DNA of 64,000 nt from Rhodocollybia butyracea (taxonomy: Eukaryota > Basidiomycota > Agaricomycetes > Agaricales > Omphalotaceae), in NCBI GenBank assembly GCA_015501585.1, contig JADNRY010000095.1:1-64000 (forward strand). Direction: 5' to 3'. Shown piece by piece: positions 34,541 through 44,768 of the stretch. Made by a program: the position numbers and the translations under genes. Numbering within the stretch: the stretch's first letter is position 1; each line of letters starts with the position of its first letter. The notes under the pieces are model-generated. The model was not told the origin of the DNA and ran no database searches. It worked only from the letters and a program-made list of their open reading frames with translations.

Positions 34541-35295
34541 ACAGACGTACGCCTTGCTACGTGTAAGATACCAGTAACACCAATTCTGATTATTTGTCGC
34601 TGCGTAACGCTAAATCATTAGCACTGTGCCAACCAGACATCTCATCTACTCACCTTGAGAGATGCTTCTTCAAATTTCAACGATAACCGGTAGGCGAAAT
34701 TCAAAGTCGAAAAGTCGAATCTGTATCCTAGTCATCGCATGTTCACGCTGTATATTTCAGATTTTCTTACCTTTTATCGTGAATTAAATCCCAAGTTAAT
34801 GTACTTATTAGTTTTCCGGAGTTGTAGTGAACGAAGGATGGAAAGAAATAGTGAAATTAGACGCCTGACGTACATGGGCGCCAATCGTCCCTAAGTTCGG
34901 CCTCGGCCAAATCTAAATCTTGCCAGAAAACTCTGCTGTCGCTTCTCTGACGTTCCTCTGGAGATTCCGCTTCTGAAGGGGTGGAAAATTCTAGCTTGAC
35001 TCCCCTCTCGTGTCTGTTCAGTGCCCAGCCATGATGCCTGTTGAACTTGAACTGGAACATTTCGATACATTGTAAGCCTACTCCGCTACCCATTTGCTAC
35101 AAGGGATTCGATGGCGTAGTTATCCTACAACTGTATGAATGATGATCCCCGGTATACAGTTACTGTCCTTGAAAATTCAGTGATATCTCTAACTATATAG
35201 ATCAAAAAGAAACTGTTTCTAAATTAAATGCTTCGACACTGAGATCCATGAAGAGTAACTACTAGAACTCGTCAGCATGACTTCATCCCCTTCGC
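34541..35295. other. intergenic between the membrane protein and F-box copy 2
   Basis: It should hold the promoter of the minus-strand membrane protein gene. A minus-strand frame at 34857-35093 has no domain. Confidence 0.4.
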
Positions 35296-36790
35296 CTACT
35301 CCTGACATTGGCGATTTTGGTCACGAAGGAAAATAAACGACTTCAAATCATCTCGCACCTGGCTCCAACCAGAGCCAATCCCTGTACTTTCCGCAAGGTT
35401 TGGAAAAATCTGATGCAGACATAGCGCAATAGCTGGGGCCTCCATTGGATCAAGCTCCACGATGTTCCAAAAAAACTGTTTCACAGAGAATCGCCAGGGG
35501 GTTCCTGAGTGATGGTTGAGAGATCCGTGAAAGGAAATTTGCTTCAGATTCGGACAATGCTCAGCGAGATATATCGGAGATTGGGGAGATGTTGACTCGT
35601 CACCAGCTGACAAAAAATATAAATCTTCAAGATACGGCCATGCACAGGCGATTCTGGCCGCATTCTGGTCTGATAGGTGTAGTGGAAGGGAATAGTGGAG
35701 GTGCTCGAGCCTTTTCAGCTTCAGCAGTGGCTCGAATATCGACCAAAGCTGTAACTCATTGAGCTCCGGAAAGAGCTCCGGAAAAGATAATGTCTTGGTA
35801 ATCCTCAACCTCTGAAGGAAAGGAAAAGATGGGAGGATACGAGTAATAGCAGCATAGTAATCGGTTAGAGGAGGTTCGTCATCTTCCAATTTCCAGTCAA
35901 CGGTCAGAACCTGGAGTATTAGGTCTGATAGCTGCGAGAAATTTGCACAAGTCGAGAGTTGATCCCCCAACTCGAAGTTTCGTCAATGACGAGAACCCAC
36001 TCTCAACGCCCGTATAATCAAGAACAATTCCGGCAGGTAATGACAGCGAGAGATCGGTTAACTTAGGCAACGAGGCAAGAGCCTCAATGAAATCCATCTC
36101 AAGGTAAGAAGACTCCGACAGCATCGTCACCTCGAGGATTTCCAAAGCACGGAGACAACGTAGTGAACACAAGAGTCCAGAATAGGTATACCCGCCGAGA
36201 GTCAAATACTTCAGTTCTGGAACCTTGGAAACAAGAAAGGCAAAGGAAGGTCCCAGGTCAGGGTTCCGGTCGGCTTCCAGTGAACCCACCGAATAACAAG
36301 GCCATGAAACCTCTTGCAAAGTGGGAGCCAAGAAGAGCGTGTACGAGTTTGATCTGCATAGTTGATCAGTAGGCCGAAGCCTTCTGAGCTTTGGGAAGAC
36401 GATAGACATTTCTGGGTCAAGATAGGAGTAACGGAGTAATGTACAGTCGGCTTGTTTTCCGTGTAGGGTTCCCATTCATCAAATTCGCGGACACGAGAAG
36501 TGTAGAAACGGAGACGATCCCAAGACGAGGGAGCAATTGGCTGCAGAAACATCTACTATCATGATCAGCGAACTTCGAGCCAATAGGATGTTCGATAGAC
36601 ACACCTTCTGTCCATTGACCAGAGTGGTTTCTGGGAGAACCGACAACAACGGCTGTAAACTCGTCATCTTCTTCCACAAAACATCCAAGACGGGCTCAAG
36701 AAAAACTTTTGAAGTGAGGGCAAGGGATAGAAGATCTTGTTTGTTCGGGGTATTGGCGCAAATAATCATAATAACATCGTAGTTGAGCAT
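35296..36790 (-). pseudogene. F-box/LRR protein (copy 2, two frameshifts)
   Basis: Exon 1 (36790-36605) encodes MLNYDVIMIICAN and the F-box helices. A 52-base intron (AAG followed by GTGTGT) leads to MFLQPIAPSSWDRLRFYTSR at 36552. The frame changes once near 36425, before SIVFPKLRRLRP, and again near 35930, between FLAAIRPNT and LQVLTVDWKLED. The LRR region and the ending FIFLRDQNRQCQE are otherwise preserved. No splice sites explain the changes. It is either a young pseudogene or, less likely, has two sequencing errors. Confidence 0.75.
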
Positions 36791-37275
36791 AATGGCAGCT
36801 CAAACGAGTGTGCTATAATGGTGACAATTCGCAAGAGTATCTTGACAGCAATACGGTTTATATCAGGTAGATCGTGGTACGAGAAGAGCGTCGATAGGGG
36901 CGATATAGTCCGAATAAGGTGGCCCAAGTCAGCGTCTAACGCGGGCTCATGAACAAAAGTCATAAACGGAGCTGAAAGCGGATCGACTGTTTTCCCAAGC
37001 ACAGAATCGTCGTCAAGCGATACCACTCTAGTCCGGGTTCCACAGGACACCATGGGTTAAGTGTTTGGAAAAATCTTTCAAAAACTAAAAGCGCGATTGA
37101 AACGCCAGCCTGAGCGTCACACAATAAGTACACAGTCTTTGACCTCACATAAGTATAACAAAAAACATATCATTTCAAAATGCAACCTCAACGCTCGCCA
37201 CCAAGATACATCAAATGCGATTGTATGAACCGAGTCTAGAACTAGTCACAGGATCACTCCTTCTTCCCATTTCAT
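36791..37275. other. intergenic between F-box copies 2 and 3
   Basis: A 95-codon minus-strand frame (36766-37053) overlaps the start of copy 2 and shows no domain. Nothing else recognised. Confidence 0.35.
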
Positions 37276-39180
37276 CTACTCCTGGAGTTGACGGTCTCGA
37301 AGGAGAATGAACGAGTCTAAAATAGCTTCCACCTGGCGCCAGCCACTACCAGGGCCATGTAGATAGACAAGGTTCGGGAAGATCTGAAACAGAGCCAGCG
37401 CAATAGCAGGGGCATTTACTATATTAGTCTTTACATCACACCGAAAACTGGACAGTGGATGCTGAGAAAGAGCGGGAGGCATCTGAACTATAGCTAGAGG
37501 AGTTGTCTGATTTCTGAATTGGATAGGCAAGACTCTCCAAATTTGGACAATATCTGGCGAAATGCACTAGAGATTCAAGAGGTGGTAAGTCACCAACTGA
37601 TGACACAGATAAATTTTTGAGATGAGGCCATGCACAGGCAATTCTGGTGGTATTCTGGTCAGAGAGGGGTAGTGGAACGGAATAATGGAGGTGTTCAAGC
37701 CTTTTCAGCTCCAGCAGCGGTTTGAATATTGACCAAAGCTGTAGCTCATCGAGATCACTGGGAAAGAGAATAAAGAACATTTCCTTTCTATCTTCAAAAT
37801 CCGAAGGAAACAAAAGCACGGGAGGATATGGGTGATGGCTGCAATCTCCACTAGATGGGGGTCCTTGACATTTTCAAATTCCCAATCAATGGTCAGATCC
37901 TGTAGTGCTTCAGGTCGAGCCGCTGCTAGAAATCTACCTAAGTTGAGAGTTGATCCCTTGAGCTGCATTATCGTCAATGATGCAAATCCACTCTCAACCC
38001 CTGGGTAATTAAGGATTCCGACAGGTAATTTTACGAGTCCTGAATGTAAATGAAGGCTCGTCCTTATGGCCGGTTTCGCGTGGGAATTCTTTCCCGATTA
38101 GGGTTGAATTGTTTCCCCATATTTAGAAATGTCAAAGCGCTTGACATGTGACTTTCTGACCCAAAACTTTACCGCATCTGATACCTTTTTACTCTTGAAC
38201 TTCTTGCAATCAAACGTTGTTGTGGTTGCACCTCTAATGCGCAGATTATTGGTGCTGTACATTCTTTTCGCCACACGGCGTTTATCCATCTTAATAATAT
38301 TTCCATTTTTGTAGCCCCTGCACTTTACTTCCTCTGTTTTTTACGTTTCGTCAGTGGTCGTTGCAGTGCACAGTTCATAACTAGTGTCTTGCAGGACTCG
38401 TACCTGCCACATGCTTGGCGCGGTGGCCCACACTCGCAAGTCAAACGGAGATTGGTCAACTTGGGTAACAAGGCTATGGCTTGAATGGAATCCATCTCCA
38501 GGTGAGTTGAGGAATGCACCGAGAGGAAGTCCAGATCACAGAGACATCTTAGTGAAACCAACAGTCCAGAATAAGTCTTCTGGTCAAGAGTCAGAGACTT
38601 TAGTCCCGGATTTTTTGAAACAAGAAGGGCGAGGGAAGGTCCCAAGTCAGATTCCAAGCTTGGGGGACTTAATAGTGGCCACATCGACGAACGACCCCAC
38701 CACACCTTCTGCAAATTGGTAGCTAAGAATGGCATAAATAAGTTCAAAGTGCAGGTTCAATCGGTTACCTAAGCCTTGGGAAGATAGGGTTTCCTTGGCT
38801 AAGGCACATATACACAGAGTCATGTACATCCGGCTCATTCCAGATACACTCATAAAAACTGCGAACGCGGGACGCATAGAAGTGTAGACGATCCCAAGAC
38901 GACGGAGCGATTTGCCGTAGAAACATCTACCATCACGGTCAGCGAAAGTCATAGGAAAATAAGATTTTTAATCTACACATGCCTTTTGGCCATTGACCAG
39001 AGTGGTTTCCGGGAGAACTGACAACAGCGGTTTTATACTACTCATATCCTTCCACAAAATATCCAAAGCGGGTCCGAGAAACTTTTTCAAAGCAAGTCCC
39101 AAGGACAGAAGATCTCGTCTACTCGAGACTTCAGCGCATATGATTGCGATAACATCACAGTTAAGCATAATGCCGAGCAC
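37276..39180 (-). pseudogene. F-box/LRR protein (copy 3, insertion and frameshifts)
   Basis: Exon 1 (from 39180 or 39168) encodes MLNCDVIAIICAEVSSRRD and the F-box helices. The intron donor position reads AAG followed by GCATGT. Exon 2 pieces follow in different frames: FYGKSLRRLGIVY, then LESDLGPSLALLVSKNPG (38747 down), then LKGSTLNLGRFLAAARPEAL (about 37960-37900), then LDELQLWSIFKPLLELKRLE (37760 down), and the end ILDSFILLRDRQLQE. A 369-bp insertion splits the LRR region. It is clearly non-functional. Confidence 0.8.
38033..38401. mobile_element. 369-bp MITE inserted in F-box copy 3
   Basis: It is bounded by inverted ends ACGAGTCCTG and CAGGACTCGT. It interrupts the LRR coding after the segment equivalent to LPAGI. 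No coding content is recognised. A short TAC may be the duplicated target, but this is uncertain. Confidence 0.65.
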
Positions 39181-39419
39181 AGATGAGAAAGTAGCCTGGC
39201 CAGCCGTCTTGTAGTGAGCGAAGTTGTTCGTTCAAGAGAGTCAAGAGCGAAACTTTCTCGTCGGAGGGCATGTAAACTCAGATCAATTAGGAAGTCGTGA
39301 ATCAAGCCAAAATTAAATTTGCTTCAAGTTGTTTCTGTTTCATGCATAAGCTAGACGCTCTATACACACACATCCGTACATCAGTGTGTAACGAGCCTGC
39401 CTAGGGGAGACTAATACTC

Positions 39420-39739
39420 TGTTAAAAGTTGATGATCTTATCTTGTTATGTCATCTATACGTTCGTGGATTCATGCCGTAACGAAACCAGAAAATTTTCT
39501 GCTTTCATTACGTTACTTACATACGTCCCATGTGACACATTCTTTTAATTGTATTTTACATATATTGACACCTCAGCGTCGTTCTACCACTGTCGCTGAG
39601 GTTAGTACTCACGTTCTTTATTTCTTGTACTTATTACTGACTATGTACCTAGAACTCTCTTTTATTTCAATAGGTACATAATATAGCGTCGTTCTACCAC
39701 TGTCACTGAGAACTCTCTTTTATTTCAATAGTTTCAATA
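39420..39739 (+). repeat. 5' LTR of the plus-strand copia element
   Basis: 320 bp, TGTTAAAAG to TTTCAATA. It carries the same duplicated end-module as the other copy: AGCGTCGTTCTACCACTGTC twice and GAACTCTCTTTTATTTCAAT twice. A small hairpin has arms GTACCTA/TAGGTAC. Confidence 0.95.
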
Positions 39740-39751
39740 GGTTATGGGCCC
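39740..39751 (+). promoter_or_regulatory. primer-binding site, half-tRNA(iMet) type
   Basis: GGTTATGGGCCC is directly adjacent to the LTR end. It is complementary to the anticodon stem-loop of initiator tRNA-Met (GGGCCCATAACC), not to the tRNA 3' end. Its position independently fixes the LTR boundary. Confidence 0.8.
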
Positions 39752-39866
39752 CGGTAGCCTGTACTGAATTAACAAAGCTTCTCTACTGCGCACAAGACCT
39801 CGGAACACACTCATTTCACTCTCTCACACTCGTTCATTCACCTACACATCCCATACATTCGTCCAC

Positions 39867-40175
39867 ATGTCCCCTACATCTGCCACATCATCAGATTCCA
39901 TTCAAATCCCTACCCTTACCTACGGGACCTATTCTCGATGGGTTGGCCCTATTTCTGGCAAGCTCCAGAGGGCTATGGTCTGGAGATTCTGCAGTGGAGA
40001 GATGTCTGTCTATCCTATACCTTCTGATCCTCGTCCATTGCCTAATGACGCCTCTGCCGTTGACCGGGCTGCTGTTAGACGAGATCACAGGGAGGATATG
40101 CGATCCTACGAGGAATCAATGCTCATGCTGGCACCACCGCTGGTCTTGAAGCCTTCTATATCAAGCGTGGTATGA
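39867..40175 (+). pseudogene. gag: Gag N-terminal fragment, cut by a 112-base deletion
   Basis: It starts MSPTSATSSDSIQIPTL as in the other copy and runs to RSYEES. It then jumps over 112 bases that are present at 9296-9407 and continues out of frame to a stop at 40173-40175. That stop overlaps the ATG of the next frame as ATGA. Confidence 0.85.
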
Positions 40176-43100
40176 TGGATAAACGGTATGAACATGGTGA
40201 TAACATGCAGGATCACGTTAACTTCTATGCTCTCGAGAACAAGAAGCTCTCTGACACTGATGCTTTTGGAGACCAGTTCCTCGCGGAACTTATGCTCACT
40301 TCTCTTCCTCGTACTGTCAATGACTCTCCTAACACTTGGGAGACGTTTACCATCGTCACTCTTGCTGCCGTTACTGAAACAAACAAGCTCACCTCTTCTT
40401 TTGTCACCTCCCGCCTCATTGCGGAGTATCGACGTCTCACTTCTGGTGATGATTCTTCCGAGGCGGCTAACGCTGCCGCTGTTAGAGGGAAATCTAAACC
40501 AAAGAAGAAACCTAAGAAAGGTCCGCTCTGTTCCTACTGTCACAAAGGTCCTCACCTTGTTGAAGACTGTAACCACAAGAAGCGAGATGAGGAAGCATCC
40601 CGCCGCACTGCGTCCGCTCCTAGAAGCAGTGGGAGATCTAGTAGGAAGCCTACTGCCGCTGCCGCCCAACACTCTGATAGCGATAGCTCATCGGATGAGG
40701 AGGTCAGTGCAAAAGTCGCTTCCACCTACTCAGAATTTCCCTCCGTCCGTCATTCAAGTTCCGATTCTGTCCATGTCTTTATCTCCACTGATGTTGCCAC
40801 CTTCCTTGCCAAGACAAGCAACGACGAGAGTTACATTGACTCTGGGTGCTCTCGCCACCTAAGTCCACGTCGTGACTGGTTCGAAGACAGTTCGTACACC
40901 AAACTCGACAAACCCGTCCCCATTCATCTTGGAGATGCGTCTACCATTTACGCTGTTGGTAAGGGTACTCTTCAGTACCTCATGGATACACCGGATGGAA
41001 TCATCACTGGTTTTCTACCCAATACGCTACATGTCCCGGATCTTGCCGCCACTCTGATTTCTGTCTCTCAGCTCACTGACAAGCGCAAACACACCATTCT
41101 CTTTGATGGAGAGGAGTGCTTTGTCAAAGCTCGAAGCTCTGGTCGCAAGACCAAAGGAGGTCTTTACCTTCTTCACGCCCGTCCGCTGAAATCCCAAGAG
41201 TACGCAAATCTCGCTACCACATCCCGCTATATCGACATTAATCATGCTCACCGCTGCCTAGGTCATCTCGGTCAAGACAACATAAAATGTCTGATCGCAA
41301 AAGGCATGGTAACGGGCATTGATGAAGTGGGAGGTCGAATAGAGTTCTGCGAGTCGTGTACAGCCGGTAAACAGCATGTATTTCCGTTCCCATCATCCAA
41401 TAAAAGGGCCCGTCGGAAACTAGATTTAGTTCACTCTGATGTTTGTGGTCCATTACCCAACTCTATCAATGGTGGCTATAGGTATTTCATCACCTTCATA
41501 GATGATAACACCCACCACTGCTGGGTTTATTTCCTCCATCACAAATCGGAGGCGTACCGATGCTTCCGCGAATGGAAGGCTATGGTAGAGCTCGAGACTG
41601 GGCTTAAGCTCAAGGTTTTTCGTACAGATAACGGTGGAGAATATACCTCTGATCAGTTTGAGCATTATCTCCGTAACCTTGGTATTATCCATGAGACCAC
41701 AGTCCCTCACACCCCACAGCAAAATGGCATTGCTGAACGCTTCAACCGCACTATCGTTGAGCGTGCCAGATGCATGATGCATGATGCTAAATTTACTGCT
41801 GGGTTTTGGGTCTTCGCCGTCATTATTGCCGTCTATCTCATTAACCGCTCACCTACCTCATGGCTTCCTAATTCTACTCCACACGAAGCTTGGTCTGGCG
41901 TAAAGCCTTCACTCAAGGAACTCAAACCTTTTGGCTGTCCCACCTATGCTCACATCCCCAAATCAAAGTGTACAAAGCTTGACTTTAAAACTCGTAAGTG
42001 CATCTTTCTTGGTTACAAAGAGCACACCAAGGGTTACCTTCTGTGGGATCCAAAGAAGCGAAAAACTTTTGTTTCACGAGACGTCATTTTTGATGAACGT
42101 CCTCACCCTCCTGGCCCGCCTTTACCCATTCCGGATCTTTCGCAGATCCTTTACAATGGTGAGGTGCCTGGAGATGGCCTACCTGGCTTTTCTCGAGTGG
42201 GAGATGCGTGGGAAGATAACTCTCCCCCTGTGACTCCAGCGGTTCTGCATCCTCCTGCTCCATCTTCTGAGGTTGATTCTGAGGATAACGTCGGTGACTC
42301 TCGCCCATACTCCCCTGATCTTCCTCCTCCCAATGACCCTCCACCGGCTCCACCTGCTCGCCGTCGTCGTACAGAACTTGAACTTCTTGGGCCTGTTCCA
42401 GAAGTAGATGGTCCACGTGCTCGTTGCCTACCTGCCCGCTTCCGTGAAGAACCTGACATTGCGCCAGATCCTCCAGAACCTGCACCAGGCGATAGACCAG
42501 ATGTTGCAGAAGGTGTTGCCATGGCCTTTGTGGCCACTGTCCATGCTCAGGGAGCCTCAGAGCCCCGCACTCTGCAGGAAGCACTCCGCAGTCCTAACTC
42601 CGCCTCTTGGCTGAAAGCTGTAGACAAAGAGCTCAAGTCTCTCATTGATATGGGAACTTTCGAGTTTATTGACAATTTGCCTAAAGGTCGCCATGCTATT
42701 AGCTCCAAGCTTGTCTTTAAGATTAAGCGCCTCCCTGACGGGACCATTGAGCGGTACAAGGCACGCTTAGTTGCTCGAGGTTTCTCCCAGATGCCTGGTT
42801 TAGACTTTGATGAGGTATTTTCCCCTGTGGTCAAACTTACCTCCATTCGTGTCCTTTGCGCCCTCGCCGTGCATCTAGGCCTTCACTTCCACCATCTCGA
42901 TGTTGATACCGCATTTCTCAATGGTGAGTTGGAAGAGGAGCTCTATATGCGCCTCCCAAACGGCATTAGTGAACATTCTGGTAAAATTGTTCGTCTCCGC
43001 CGCTCTATCTATGGCCTCAAGCAGGCCTCCCGTGTCTGGAACAAACTTCTTGATGCAGAGCTTGAGAAACTTGGCTTCCGTCGTATCCATGCTGACTACT

Positions 43101-44158
43101 GCATTTACGTCCTCCAACATGGCAAGTCCATCTGCTTTATTGCTGTTTACGTTGATGATATTGGGATTTTATGCGATGATCTCAAATTCATGCAGGAGAT
43201 CAAGCACCGGATTGGCCAACGCTTTAAGATCAAGGATCTTGGTGTTATCTCACAGTTGCTTGGCATTGCCATTGACTATGACCAAGAAAAGCGTGTCCTT
43301 CGGCTCTCTCAGACCAGATACATTGAGGAATCACTCAAATGTTTCCACTGTGATGATGGCATCACACGTCGCACCCCCTTATCATCTGGAGTTAAGCTTT
43401 CTAAAGCTGATTCCCCATCCACAGACGCCGAGAAAGAGGCTATGGCTGACAGACTCACGCTATACCAGGCTCTCATTGGTACTCTCATGTATGCCATGCT
43501 TGCTTCACGCCCAGATATTGCCTTTGCTGTAGGTATTTTGAGCCGCTACTGCTCAAATCCAGGTGAGATTCATTTAAATGAAGCTCTGCATTGTCTTCGC
43601 TACTTGGGTGGTACCAAAGACTGGGTTATTGAGTATGATGGCACAATCATAGATGAACTCATCTCCCTTATCCTTGGATATTCTGATTCGGATTGGGCTG
43701 GTGATGTGGATACTCGACGATCCACCAGTGGATATGTTTTCCTCATGTGCAGAGCTGCTATTAGTTGGAGCAGCAAACTTCAAACCTCCCCAGCACTCTC
43801 TTCTACTGAAGCTGAGTACATGGCTCTTACTCATACAGCACAGGAAGCTATTTGGCTCCGTCAACTCCTTGAACAGCTAGGTTTTCAGCAAACCAAGCCT
43901 ACTCGCTTGTTGGGTGATAATATGTCATCTATTGCTCTTTCCAAGAACCCTGCTGATCATCCCCGTACGAAGCACATTCAACTTCGTCACCACTTTATTC
44001 GTTTTGCAATCTCTGATGGCCAGATTGATCTGGACTATGTTCCAACTGCCCAACAAGCTGCTGATGGATTTACAAAGGGATTATCTGGTGAGAAGCACTT
44101 GGCATTTGTGCGCATGCTAGGTATGAAGCCACGCCTGAGTGGGAGTGTTAAAAGTTGA
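40172..44158 (+). CDS. pol: copia Gag(C-terminal)-Pol polyprotein, 1,328 residues, open
   Basis: Residues from the start: C-terminal Gag with zinc knuckle CSYCHKGPHLVEDC; protease active site YIDSGCSRHLSP; integrase zinc finger (HAHRCLGHLG, then CESCTAGKQH); integrase core with D in DLVHSDVCGPLP, D in FRTDNGGEY and E in QQNGIAERFNR; proline-rich linker; RT with LDVDTAFLNGELEEELYM, YGLKQASRVWN and YVDDIGIL; RNase H with SDSDWAGDVDTRRSTSG, SSTEAEYMAL and LLGDNMSSIALSKNP. All catalytic residues I can check are present. The last five codons lie in the 3' LTR. Without the Gag N-terminus the element would need Gag from another copy. Confidence 0.92.
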   Translation: MMDKRYEHGDNMQDHVNFYALENKKLSDTDAFGDQFLAELMLTSLPRTVNDSPNTWETFTIVTLAAVTETNKLTSSFVTSRLIAEYRRLTSGDDSSEAANAAAVRGKSKPKKKPKKGPLCSYCHKGPHLVEDCNHKKRDEEASRRTASAPRSSGRSSRKPTAAAAQHSDSDSSSDEEVSAKVASTYSEFPSVRHSSSDSVHVFISTDVATFLAKTSNDESYIDSGCSRHLSPRRDWFEDSSYTKLDKPVPIHLGDASTIYAVGKGTLQYLMDTPDGIITGFLPNTLHVPDLAATLISVSQLTDKRKHTILFDGEECFVKARSSGRKTKGGLYLLHARPLKSQEYANLATTSRYIDINHAHRCLGHLGQDNIKCLIAKGMVTGIDEVGGRIEFCESCTAGKQHVFPFPSSNKRARRKLDLVHSDVCGPLPNSINGGYRYFITFIDDNTHHCWVYFLHHKSEAYRCFREWKAMVELETGLKLKVFRTDNGGEYTSDQFEHYLRNLGIIHETTVPHTPQQNGIAERFNRTIVERARCMMHDAKFTAGFWVFAVIIAVYLINRSPTSWLPNSTPHEAWSGVKPSLKELKPFGCPTYAHIPKSKCTKLDFKTRKCIFLGYKEHTKGYLLWDPKKRKTFVSRDVIFDERPHPPGPPLPIPDLSQILYNGEVPGDGLPGFSRVGDAWEDNSPPVTPAVLHPPAPSSEVDSEDNVGDSRPYSPDLPPPNDPPPAPPARRRRTELELLGPVPEVDGPRARCLPARFREEPDIAPDPPEPAPGDRPDVAEGVAMAFVATVHAQGASEPRTLQEALRSPNSASWLKAVDKELKSLIDMGTFEFIDNLPKGRHAISSKLVFKIKRLPDGTIERYKARLVARGFSQMPGLDFDEVFSPVVKLTSIRVLCALAVHLGLHFHHLDVDTAFLNGELEEELYMRLPNGISEHSGKIVRLRRSIYGLKQASRVWNKLLDAELEKLGFRRIHADYCIYVLQHGKSICFIAVYVDDIGILCDDLKFMQEIKHRIGQRFKIKDLGVISQLLGIAIDYDQEKRVLRLSQTRYIEESLKCFHCDDGITRRTPLSSGVKLSKADSPSTDAEKEAMADRLTLYQALIGTLMYAMLASRPDIAFAVGILSRYCSNPGEIHLNEALHCLRYLGGTKDWVIEYDGTIIDELISLILGYSDSDWAGDVDTRRSTSGYVFLMCRAAISWSSKLQTSPALSSTEAEYMALTHTAQEAIWLRQLLEQLGFQQTKPTRLLGDNMSSIALSKNPADHPRTKHIQLRHHFIRFAISDGQIDLDYVPTAQQAADGFTKGLSGEKHLAFVRMLGMKPRLSGSVKS

Positions 44159-44465
44159 TGATCTTATCTTGTTATGTCATCTATACGTTCGTGGATTCAT
44201 GCCGTAACGAAACCAGAAAATTTTCTGCTTTCCTTACGTTACTTACATACGTCCCATGTGACACATTCTTTTAATTGTATTTTACATATATTGACACCTC
44301 AGCGTCGTTCTACCACTGTCGCTGAGGTTAGTACTCACATTCTTTATTTCTTGTACTTATTACTGACTATGTACCTAGAACTCTCTTTTATTTCAATAGG
44401 TACATAATATAGCGTCGTTCTACCACTGTCGCTGAGAACTCTCTTTTATTTCAATAGTTTTAATA
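44146..44465 (+). repeat. 3' LTR of the plus-strand copia element
   Basis: 320 bp, matching 39420-39739 except for about four substitutions, including the last bases (GTTTTAATA against GTTTCAATA). Confidence 0.95.
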
Positions 44466-44768
44466 TACTCAACGGCTTACAGGGATCTTCATCGACATCA
44501 GCGGTAGTTCATTTCACAGCTTGAATCTTCGGTCTCAATCAACATGTTTAATTAATACTTACTACAGGATTATCATCCTGGTTTACCAGGTTCCGCGATA
44601 CGTCGAGAGCTGAAGTCCAGAAGCACGACGCAAACGCCAGCGCGAGACGATAGGATACAATATGCAGTTTTTCACCTCACTTTATAAGAACGACAATCTA
44701 TCGTTCAAGGCTCGAGCGCTCGTCACTGGTTGTGATTGTGTACTAGGCATTACATCATGCTCCGTCAT

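Larger units (their letters stand above)
39420..44465 (+). mobile_element. near-complete Ty1/copia retrotransposon (5,046 bp)
   Basis: Perfect 5-base duplication TACTC (39415-39419 and 44466-44470). Two 320-bp LTRs differ at 4 positions by my reading, so insertion is recent. Primer-binding site GGTTATGGGCCC follows the 5' LTR, and a purine tract (GAGTGGGAG) precedes the 3' LTR. The order gag, protease, integrase, reverse transcriptase, RNase H is the copia order. The only visible lesion is a 112-base deletion in gag. It sits between F-box copies 3 and 4. Confidence 0.95.

Noticed and set aside
42084..42584. 166- and 128-codon minus-strand frames over the pol linker
   Set aside because: Antisense shadows of the proline-rich RT linker; composition only.
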